Assembly: GCA_024278155.1 (NCBI GenBank)
Contig: JAJRTT010000205.1
Span: 1-10,414 of the forward strand
Reading direction: 5' to 3'
Source of the DNA: Bacteroidota bacterium
GTDB lineage: Bacteria; Bacteroidota; Bacteroidia; Bacteroidales; JAADJA01
Length of the DNA: 10,414 bases
Below, piece by piece: positions 1 through 5,364 of the stretch (position 1 is the stretch's first letter; every line of letters begins with the position of its first letter). Under the pieces are notes generated by a model. It did not search any database and was not told the origin of the DNA. It saw nothing but the letters and a program-made list of their open reading frames with translations. A program made the translations under genes and the position numbers.

Positions 1-1
1 T

Positions 2-301
2 CCCCCTTTGATGAACATAAGGTTGCAGGCTGGGCCGGTTGCTTCGATTGTTACGAGTAAAAAATTCAAAATTGATGTCGATGGTGTTGAACAGGATGTT
101 GATGACAGTGCTGGAGACATTTATAAAGACCTAAACTGGGGGTTGCAGTTTGGCGCCGGGGTCGATTTTCTTATGTTCACGGTTGACCTTCGTTATGAGT
201 TAGGCCTGAGCAATATATACAATAAACCTGAAGGGGCAACAGAAGACCAGACACTTAAGAATAACGTGTTCTTCCTGAGCGTGGGATGGAAAATAATGTA
301 A
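2..301 (+). CDS. Outer-membrane beta-barrel protein, PorT-like, C-terminal part
   Basis: The frame is open to the left window edge, so only about the last 99 residues are present and the true start lies upstream. The TTG/ATG pair at 8-13 is probably internal, because it falls where barrel proteins of this group have a strand (PPLMNIRLQAGPVAS). The residues alternate polar and hydrophobic in typical outer-membrane strands (WGLQFGAGVDFLMFTVDLRYELG) and the chain ends in a strand with aromatic residues (VFFLSVGWKIM). This matches the C-terminal half of small OMP_b-brl_2/PorT-family barrels, some of which are T9SS accessory proteins. It ends in TAA at 299-301 and overlaps gldB by 16 bases, which suggests co-transcription. 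Whether it is a true PorT orthologue or a generic barrel cannot be decided from this fragment. Confidence 0.75.
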   Translation, partial: PPLMNIRLQAGPVASIVTSKKFKIDVDGVEQDVDDSAGDIYKDLNWGLQFGAGVDFLMFTVDLRYELGLSNIYNKPEGATEDQTLKNNVFFLSVGWKIM

Positions 302-1317
302 AACACAAAAACATCAATATTTCATTGAAATCGGTTCTTGCTTTATTTTTGATATTGTTCCTGTTTTCCTGTAATCCGGATCCGGGCAAATTGAACGTCA
401 ATGTGGACGATATTTCAATAAGGCCTGTTCATGTCAAAAGATATGGGCAGGCTCTTTTTAATATTGATAAAGCACATCTCAAAAGCGAGCTCGGAAAACT
501 CCAGAAGGAATTCCCTGCTTTTATCGGTGATGATTTGGTGGATACCATTAAGTTGATGAAGGTGGGAAATTTTATCAATGACCCTCTTTTGATCGAAGCT
601 GCAAAAGAATGCAATAAGAAATATCCTGATCTGGGCTTTCTTGAAGATGAACTTACAAAAGCCTTTAAGCACCTGAAATATTATTTCCCTGATTTTGAGC
701 CACCGGAAGTTTATAGCTACATTTCGGGATTTGACCATGAATACCCGATAATCTATGATGGCAGGATGATGTTGATTGCCCTTGATATGTACCTTGGACC
801 CAATTATCCACCATATGAAAAATTGGGTGCCCCCAATTATCGGATTCAAAAATTCAGTAAGGAATATGTTGTCCGCGATTGCATGGATCAGGTTGCCCAT
901 GCCATGCTTGGGGGCAGGGCAAAAGGGAAAAATATATTGGATTTGATGATCCTTCGGGGAAAGTACCTCTATTTTCTGGATGCCATGTTACCCAATACTT
1001 CGGATGAAATTAAAATCAAATATTCAAAATCCCAATTGGAATGGGCCAAAAAGAACGAAGCCAAGCTTTGGGCCTTTATTATCGAAAACGAGATACTCTA
1101 TTCCAACGATAAAAATGTGGAGAAAAAGCTTTTGCTCGATGCGCCCTTTACATCCTATTTTGGAAATGGATCCCCACCACGATTGGGCGAATGGGTCGGT
1201 TGGAAAATCGTTAAACGATTTATGCAAAACAATCCAACCGTAACATTGGAAGATTTATTAAAGGATGAAGATCCCCAGGGGATATTGCAAAAATCACGGT
1301 ATAAACCTGAACTGTAA
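286..1317 (+). CDS. gldB: Gliding motility lipoprotein GldB
   Basis: This is a 343-residue protein. Residues 1-29 form a lipoprotein signal: basic residues, a hydrophobic stretch (VLALFLILFLF) and a Ser-Cys lipobox, with Cys29 as the lipidated residue. The mature part matches GldB as I know it from Flavobacterium: an early RYGQALFNID segment, then KHLKYYFPDFEPPEVYSYIS around 130-150, LIALDMYLGPNYPPYEKLG around 165-183, ENEILYSNDKNVEKKLL around 260-276, and the C-terminal motif RLGEWVGWKIVKRFMQNN followed by ILQKSRYKPEL. The length is normal for the family. GldB is an essential gliding and T9SS-linked lipoprotein whose biochemical activity is not established. The start overlaps the preceding barrel gene by 16 bases, suggesting translational coupling. 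gldC, the usual neighbour in Flavobacterium, is absent here: a PIN cassette follows instead. The identity is very likely. Confidence 0.93.
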   Translation: MENNVKHKNINISLKSVLALFLILFLFSCNPDPGKLNVNVDDISIRPVHVKRYGQALFNIDKAHLKSELGKLQKEFPAFIGDDLVDTIKLMKVGNFINDPLLIEAAKECNKKYPDLGFLEDELTKAFKHLKYYFPDFEPPEVYSYISGFDHEYPIIYDGRMMLIALDMYLGPNYPPYEKLGAPNYRIQKFSKEYVVRDCMDQVAHAMLGGRAKGKNILDLMILRGKYLYFLDAMLPNTSDEIKIKYSKSQLEWAKKNEAKLWAFIIENEILYSNDKNVEKKLLLDAPFTSYFGNGSPPRLGEWVGWKIVKRFMQNNPTVTLEDLLKDEDPQGILQKSRYKPEL

Positions 1318-1353
1318 GTTCTGTAACGAAAATCTGCTTTGACAAAATATTTC

Positions 1354-1384
1354 TTTTCTGATTTAAAAATAAATTGTACTTTTG
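1354..1384 (+). promoter_or_regulatory. Candidate Bacteroidota-type promoter of the PIN cassette
   Basis: TACTTTTG at 1377-1384 fits the Bacteroidota -7 consensus TAnnTTTG exactly. A TTTT at 1354-1357, one base off the -33 consensus TTTG, lies at a 19-base spacing, which is standard. The distance to the ATG at 1420 leaves a leader of about 30 bases. The element lies in the only gap between gldB and the cassette, so the cassette is probably transcribed on its own. Assigned by motif only. Confidence 0.5.
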
Positions 1385-1419
1385 GATTGATTTAATCTCT
1401 CTATTTAAGACAAATAAAA

Positions 1420-1692
1420 ATGCAAACAGAAGCAATTAAACTAAATTTGATAAAGTATATAATGGAAATCGTAGATGCTTCCAAATTAGAAAAAATTGAT
1501 TTGGTTTTGCGGGAAATTTCGGAAAACGAAGGAGATATACACAAGTTGGTTAAGCCAATGCGAAAAAGATTAGATGTGGAAGTGTTAAAAAAAGAACAAC
1601 GATATAAAACCATCGACAAGAAGAAGTTTTTTAAAAAAATAAAGAAACTTGAAATCCAAGAACCGATCGAGGAACTCTTGGCAATGTTATAA
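1420..1692 (+). CDS. Small basic protein, putative antitoxin of the PIN toxin
   Basis: This is a 90-residue protein with no recognised DNA-binding motif. Residues 1-35 are predicted helical (MQTEAIKLNLIKYIMEIVDA). The middle is highly charged and lysine-rich (residues 45-75). The C-terminus reads FKKIKKLEIQEPIEELLAML, an amphipathic, acidic helix of the type antitoxins use to wrap around PIN toxins. The assignment rests mainly on context: it sits directly upstream of a PIN-domain gene, with TAA TAA and then the toxin ATG, leaving a 3-base gap. The sampled stretch 1441-1500 is only about 23% G+C against about 52% in a sampled part of yifB, which suggests acquisition by transfer. There is an alternative in-frame ATG 14 codons in, but the upstream one is preferred because it keeps the N-terminal helix. 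I do not recognise a VapB, RelB or Phd fold. Confidence 0.6.
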   Translation: MQTEAIKLNLIKYIMEIVDASKLEKIDLVLREISENEGDIHKLVKPMRKRLDVEVLKKEQRYKTIDKKKFFKKIKKLEIQEPIEELLAML

Positions 1693-1695
1693 TAA

Positions 1696-2190
1696 ATGAA
1701 TTATCTACTCGACACAAATATCCTCTTGATTTATATTAGGGATGAAGCCACCAGGGATTTTATTGAGACAACATACAATCCTTTTGGTGTAAACAATAAT
1801 CCAATTATATCCATAGTTACTGTAGGGGAAATAAAGTCTTTGGCCAAAAGAAATCACTGGGGAAAGAAAAAAATAACTTTGCTCAATGAAATATTGGGCG
1901 AGATAATAATTGCGGATATTAATTCAGAAGATGTAATTGAAAAATATGCTGAAATAGATGCGTTTAGCCAAGGCAGGCTAAATGAAAGACCTATGTTGTT
2001 ATCAGCACGAAATATGGGAAAAAATGATTTATGGATTGCAGCTACCGCAGAAGTTACAAGATCAACATTGATAACTACAGACAATGATTTTGACCACCTT
2101 GATATTGAATATTTCAAGATTGCTAAAATAGTGAGAGGGGAAAATCAATATATTGAAAGGCAAATTACCAAACCTGACAAGGATGGATAA
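1696..2190 (+). CDS. PIN-domain RNase toxin (VapC-like)
   Basis: This is a 164-residue protein with the ordered acidic residues of PIN nucleases: Asp6 in YLLDTNILL, Glu45 in VTVGEIKSL, Asp111 in NDLWIAA and Asp129 (with Asp131) in LITTDNDFDHL. These residues coordinate Mg2+ or Mn2+ in the active site. Known relatives of the VapC group cleave specific RNAs (often tRNA or 23S rRNA) and inhibit translation until bound by their antitoxin. All active-site residues are present, so the protein is expected to be active. It is slightly longer than a minimal VapC (about 130-140), with a charged tail after residue 150. It starts 3 bases after the stop of the upstream small gene, a typical toxin-antitoxin arrangement. 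Its G+C is low (about 30% in 1861-1920). The RNA target cannot be predicted. Confidence 0.85.
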   Translation: MNYLLDTNILLIYIRDEATRDFIETTYNPFGVNNNPIISIVTVGEIKSLAKRNHWGKKKITLLNEILGEIIIADINSEDVIEKYAEIDAFSQGRLNERPMLLSARNMGKNDLWIAATAEVTRSTLITTDNDFDHLDIEYFKIAKIVRGENQYIERQITKPDKDG

Positions 2191-2224
2191 TTTAATAGCT
2201 TGAAATTATAATAGTTCCTTACAG

Positions 2225-2254
2225 TTTCCTTTCCCCCAAATTTCCCTACTTTTG
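2225..2254 (+). promoter_or_regulatory. Candidate promoter of yifB/comM, possibly leaderless
   Basis: TACTTTTG at 2247-2254 is a perfect match to the Bacteroidota -7 box TAnnTTTG. TTTC at 2225-2228 is a one-mismatch -33 element at an 18-base spacing. The yifB ATG is at 2259, 4 bases after the box, so a start site at the usual distance would fall at or next to the A of the ATG. The same octamer TACTTTTG occurs before the PIN cassette. Confidence 0.5.
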
Positions 2255-2258
2255 CCTT

Positions 2259-3797
2259 ATGCTTGTAAAAACCTATGGGAGTACGTTGATAGGGATTGAT
2301 GCCATCACCATTACGGTGGAGGTGTATGTGGGCCGGGGCTCAAAATTCAGCCTTGTGGGGCTTCCGGATAATGCGGTGAAAGAGAGCCAGGAACGGATTT
2401 GGGCAGCACTCCGAAACAACGGCTATAAATGGCCGGGCATAAAGATCACCGTAAACATGGCACCTGCCGATATCCGAAAAGAAGGCTCGGCCTATGACCT
2501 GACAATTGCCATGGGGATTCTTGGGGCTTCCGATCAAATCAGCAACGAACACCTCCATGAATATATTATCATGGGCGAACTTTCCCTTGATGGCAGCCTT
2601 CAACCCATAACAGGCGCACTGCCCATTGCCATCGAAGCCAGGAAACAGGGCTTTAAGGGTTTTATACTTCCTGCACAGAATGCAAGGGAAGCTGCCATTG
2701 TGAACGATTTGGATGTTTATGGAGTGAACAACATTGTCGAAGTCATCGATTTTTTGAATGGTGACAGGGAATTGGAAAAAGTTTCCATAGATACACGGGA
2801 TGAATTCTTTTCAAGCCTGAATGATTATCAATTTGATTTTTCAGAAGTAAAGGGTCAGGAGAACATCAAACGCGCCCTTGAGATAGCTGCTGCAGGTGGA
2901 CACAACGTAATTTTGATCGGACCGCCCGGAGCAGGCAAGACCATGTTGGCAAAGCGGCTGCCTTCCATCCTTCCCCCTTTGAACCTGCACGAAGCTCTCG
3001 AAACCACGAAAATCCATTCGGTGGCCGGTAAACTTGCAAAAGATACATCCCTGATTTCCGTAAGACCATTTCGGTCGCCACACCATACAATCAGCGATGC
3101 TGGTTTGGTCGGGGGAGGTACTTACCCACATCCCGGTGAAATTTCGCTGGCACATAATGGGGTGCTTTTTCTGGATGAACTGCCGGAGTTTAAGCGGACT
3201 GTCCTTGAAGTGATGCGGCAACCCATGGAAGACAGGGTTGTAACCATTGCCCGGTCAAGATTAACAGTTGAATTTCCAACAAGCTTTATGTTGGTGGCAT
3301 CCATGAACCCATGCCCTTGCGGATATTACAACCATCCCGACAAGGATTGTACCTGTGGGCCAGGAATCGTGCAACGATACCTGAACAAGGTATCCGGACC
3401 TTTGCTCGACAGGATCGACATCCATGTGGAAGTAATCCCGGTCGCTTTCAATGAACTTACGGGTGATCGCACGAGCGAAAAGAGTGCGGTTGTGAGGGAA
3501 AGGGTTATCGCTGCACGCCATATTCAGGATGAACGTTTTAAGGATGCCAAAGGTATTTATTCCAATGCCCAGATGACAAGCAGGCAGTTGCGTCAGATTT
3601 GTGTGCTGAACGAGGAAGGCCGCCAACTCCTGAAAAATGCCATGGAAAAACTCAACCTTTCGGCTAGGGCTTACGACCGTATCCTGAAAGTGGCCCGTAC
3701 CATTGCCGACCTGGATGCAAGTGCAGATATTAACTCTGAACATTTGGCTGAAGCTATTCAGTATAGGAGTTTGGATCGGGAGAATTGGGGAGGGTAG
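2259..3797 (+). CDS. comM: YifB/ComM family AAA+ ATPase (Mg-chelatase-like)
   Basis: This is a 512-residue protein, full length for the family (about 500). It has an N-terminal ChlI/Lon-protease-like fold at residues 15-170 (VGLPDNAVKESQERI, DGSLQPITGALPIA). The AAA+ core follows, with Walker A GPPGAGKT at 221-228 and Walker B VLFLDELPE at 302-310. The family Cys cluster sits around 352-366 (PCPCGYY and DCTC), then the PLLDRIDIHVEV segment, and the C-terminal Mg_chelatase_C helices to residue 508. ComM is a hexameric helicase that promotes branch migration when single-stranded donor DNA integrates during natural transformation; outside competent species the role is less clear. The start is supported by the conserved N-terminus MLVKTYGSTLIGIDA. 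The stop is TAG at 3795-3797. It appears to be a single-gene unit with its own promoter and an AT-rich terminator-like hairpin just downstream. Confidence 0.95.
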   Translation: MLVKTYGSTLIGIDAITITVEVYVGRGSKFSLVGLPDNAVKESQERIWAALRNNGYKWPGIKITVNMAPADIRKEGSAYDLTIAMGILGASDQISNEHLHEYIIMGELSLDGSLQPITGALPIAIEARKQGFKGFILPAQNAREAAIVNDLDVYGVNNIVEVIDFLNGDRELEKVSIDTRDEFFSSLNDYQFDFSEVKGQENIKRALEIAAAGGHNVILIGPPGAGKTMLAKRLPSILPPLNLHEALETTKIHSVAGKLAKDTSLISVRPFRSPHHTISDAGLVGGGTYPHPGEISLAHNGVLFLDELPEFKRTVLEVMRQPMEDRVVTIARSRLTVEFPTSFMLVASMNPCPCGYYNHPDKDCTCGPGIVQRYLNKVSGPLLDRIDIHVEVIPVAFNELTGDRTSEKSAVVRERVIAARHIQDERFKDAKGIYSNAQMTSRQLRQICVLNEEGRQLLKNAMEKLNLSARAYDRILKVARTIADLDASADINSEHLAEAIQYRSLDRENWGG

Positions 3798-3805
3798 GGA
3801 TAAAT

Positions 3806-3823
3806 AAAAATCTTCAGATTTTT
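3806..3823 (+). terminator. AT-rich hairpin after yifB, candidate terminator
   Basis: AAAAATCT (3806-3813) and AGATTTTT (3816-3823) form a perfect 8-bp inverted repeat around the bases TC, beginning 8 bases after the yifB stop and ending in five T. The stem is poor in G+C, so the terminator would be weak. The position and the T-run are the main support. Confidence 0.45.
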
Positions 3824-3831
3824 ACTCCATA

Positions 3832-3855
3832 CGGCGGAGTCGGGAGACTCCGCCG
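3832..3855. repeat. Perfect 10-bp hairpin, REP-like
   Basis: CGGCGGAGTC (3832-3841) pairs perfectly with GACTCCGCCG (3846-3855) around a GGGA loop. It is much richer in G+C than its surroundings. No T-run follows on the plus strand, but on the minus strand the stem is followed by TATGGAGTAAAAAT. A short palindrome of this kind next to other palindromes and an RHS remnant resembles an extragenic repeat. Its copy number in the genome is unknown. Confidence 0.6.
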
Positions 3856-4348
3856 AGAGGGGGATGTAGGCAGGAATAAAAAATAGCTTGGGGCAATGGC
3901 AAAAAAGCCAACAATGAAAGACCGGCCATAAAACAAAGCACCAAGGGCCGCCCGTAACCGCCGGCAGATTGCCGTGCCCCCACGCCCGGGCCTGTTCTTC
4001 GGCAATGACGGGCGTTTATTTGTGTTTGTGTTAGTGGATTTTTTCCGGTTTCGTTGAAACCCGCTGCACATCACGGTTTATAACTGTGATGGTGTCGACA
4101 CCATTGGTTTGCAACCTCAACCTTCCGGGTCGCCACCACCTTTGCCTGCTTCGACCCAAAAGGTTTGATCCCCCTGCTCTTTCGGATATACCACCAATCA
4201 AATAAAAAGACCGCTGCAAGGGATTTTGGCAATGGCCAGGGCGCAGGATAATCCCGTGCCATGAAAGGCCTCTGCCGACTATTGTGCTGTCATTTCAGCC
4301 CAATGCGAAGGAACAGGCACAAGAGGGAGCCTGCGGAAATCCCCTGCC
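3856..4348. other. Non-coding stretch with a GC-rich, self-complementary patch
   Basis: I see no convincing gene here; the open frames on the minus strand have no recognisable domain. G+C rises to about 65% in 3961-4020. The segments 3920-4105 are rich in paired arms: CGGCC 3923-3927 with GGCCG 3946-3950; CGGCA 3962-3966 with TGCCG 3970-3974; ATTGCCG 3968-3974 with CGGCAAT 4000-4006; ACGCCCG 3982-3988 with CGGGCGT 4009-4015, followed by T-rich sequence; GGTTTC 4047-4052 with GAAACC 4056-4061; TCACGGTT 4071-4078 with AACTGTGA 4082-4089 (one G-U pair in RNA). Some arms are mutually exclusive. This could be a structured RNA, a repeat-family member or the remains of a mobile element; the sequence alone does not decide. 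Confidence 0.4.
4089..4104. repeat. Perfect 16-bp palindrome
   Basis: ATGGTGTCGACACCAT is fully self-complementary with no spacer. It directly abuts the preceding hairpin 4071-4089. Such a site could bind a dimeric protein or be part of the extragenic repeat block. No gene start lies close enough to call it an operator. Confidence 0.5.
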
Positions 4349-4376
4349 GTTCGGGATTTTGTTTTCAATCCCGAAC
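4349..4376. repeat. Perfect 10-bp inverted repeat, REP-like
   Basis: GTTCGGGATT (4349-4358) pairs exactly with AATCCCGAAC (4367-4376) across an 8-base T-rich loop. Only 10 bases separate it from a second hairpin at 4387-4403 that shares the GGATT/AATCC core, so the two look like a pair of related units. Confidence 0.6.
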
Positions 4377-4386
4377 CATATAAATT

Positions 4387-4403
4387 CAGGATTTGTAATC
4401 CTG
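4387..4403. repeat. Hairpin CAGGATT-TGT-AATCCTG, REP-like
   Basis: A perfect 7-bp stem with a TGT loop. The centre GGATTTGTAATCC resembles short extragenic palindromes that I recall as frequent in Bacteroidota genomes near RHS and insertion-sequence remnants; that is recollection, not a search. Together with 4349-4376 it forms a two-unit cluster ahead of the RHS fragment. Confidence 0.5.
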
Positions 4404-4471
4404 TATTGACTGGACAACTTTTCAAAATCCCCCGTCCCAGTTTGCAACAAGGATACATTTGTTTACGGGCC

Positions 4472-4506
4472 TTTGAAATACCAAAACAAAAAAACCACTA
4501 TCTTTG
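4472..4506 (+). promoter_or_regulatory. Weak candidate promoter before the RHS fragment
   Basis: TATCTTTG at 4499-4506 fits the TAnnTTTG -7 box and TTTG at 4472-4475 fits the -33 box, but the 23-base spacing is longer than usual. The box ends 4 bases before the ATG at 4511, which would again give a leaderless message. It may be fortuitous in this A-rich stretch. Confidence 0.3.
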
Positions 4507-4510
4507 AGCT

Positions 4511-5125
4511 ATGTCAGGAGATGGATATTTTATTTGTGGCCAATACGATAACCACCTCGAAAGTGCAAGCCTGGAACTGGACGAAAAAGCTGATATTATT
4601 TCTTATGAGGAATACCATCTTTCGGTTGACGAAGCCTTTGGCGAAGTCATGCCTTTTGGAACAACAAGTTTCAGAAATGGAAGAAATGAAACAGAAGTTT
4701 CCTTAAAACGGTACAAGTACATTGGTAAAGAAAGGGACAATGAAACCGGGCTTTATTATTACGGGGCGAGGTATTATGCAGCTTGGTTGTGCAGGTTTGT
4801 TAGTGTTGACCCGTTGCAACACAAATACCCGCATTATACTCCTTATCAGTATGCAGGGAACAAACCTGTGAGTTTTATTGATTTGGATGGGTTGGAGGAG
4901 GCGAAACCTGTTGAAGTTATTGATACAGCTCATGGTAACCAAAGTGAGAACCCGCCAGATGTAATTGGAAATATTGATGTTAAGATTGAAGGGGATAATT
5001 TAGAAATAAAAGTTGATCAAATAATCGATTACGGTGAAGGTAATTATAGTATTGATCAATATAGTTATAGTGGTAGTTTGGAAGGATTTGATCCAATTAT
5101 ACACGGATACGTGGCTTACTTCTAA
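4511..5125 (+). CDS. RHS repeat-associated core fragment with variable C-terminal tip
   Basis: This 204-residue frame corresponds only to the extreme C-terminal end of a Bacteroidota RHS/YD-repeat protein. Homology to the usual pattern begins around residue 11 (QYDNHLESASLELDE). The core follows (KYIGKERDNETGLYYYGARYY at about 70-90, RFVSVDPL, YTPYQYAGNKPVSFIDLDG to about 127), and an unrecognised 74-residue tip completes it. The long beta-cage repeats, any signal peptide and any export domain are missing, and a TGA at 4505-4507 closes the frame upstream, so this is a remnant or orphan tip cassette. The tip (from about 4901) drops to about 25-30% G+C against about 47% in the core, as expected for swapped RHS tips, which often carry toxins. 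No toxin motif is visible. An 11-residue stretch at 37-47 looks inserted. Production as a stable protein is doubtful. Confidence 0.75.
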   Translation: MSGDGYFICGQYDNHLESASLELDEKADIISYEEYHLSVDEAFGEVMPFGTTSFRNGRNETEVSLKRYKYIGKERDNETGLYYYGARYYAAWLCRFVSVDPLQHKYPHYTPYQYAGNKPVSFIDLDGLEEAKPVEVIDTAHGNQSENPPDVIGNIDVKIEGDNLEIKVDQIIDYGEGNYSIDQYSYSGSLEGFDPIIHGYVAYF

Positions 5126-5364
5126 AACCGCCCTATAGAGCGAAACCCCAACCCTTCCAAATACAGCTCCAATACCAACCTTTTATTAAAACTTGCAGTA
5201 CAAATAACGATGACAATAAATGGTTTTTGATTCAAGCCGATATTGTCATCAACTTGATAAATGCCAGAAGTAATTCCTTGTTGGTGACAACACCAAAAAG
5301 AGCAAGTATTCCCTTTATAAAAACCAATTTGAAACAAGGATACAAGGAAGAAACACAGCGAATT
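5126..5364. other. Convergent intergenic region between RHS fragment and porU
   Basis: No gene is supported; short open frames on both strands lack recognisable features, and I find no clear immunity gene for the RHS tip. GATGACAATA (5209-5218) and TATTGTCATC (5241-5250) form a perfect 10-bp inverted repeat with a 22-base spacer, which could fold in transcripts from either side, but there is no adjacent T-run. TTTGAAACAAGGATACA at 5328-5344 repeats, with one mismatch, a sequence at 4441-4457 on the other side of the RHS fragment. Confidence 0.4.

Noticed and set aside
415..900. 161-codon minus-strand frame inside gldB
   Set aside because: It lies wholly within the well-supported gldB coding sequence and has no recognisable features.
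3832..3855. The CGGCGGAGTC hairpin as the rho-independent terminator of yifB
   Set aside because: No T-run follows it on the plus strand; the AT-rich hairpin at 3806-3823 is closer and ends in T.
3814..4262. Overlapping minus-strand open frames of 62-86 codons in the non-coding block
   Set aside because: No recognisable domain, biased composition from GC-rich inverted repeats, and the frames overlap one another with no consistent start context.
4473..4706. Plus-strand frame overlapping the RHS fragment start
   Set aside because: It is in a different frame from the conserved RHS core and shows no domain; it is a shadow of the RHS reading frame.
5209..5250. 10-bp inverted repeat as a bidirectional terminator between RHS and porU
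   Set aside because: The 22-base spacer and lack of flanking T/A runs make it weak, and such an inverted repeat with a long spacer is expected by chance at about this frequency in 10 kb.
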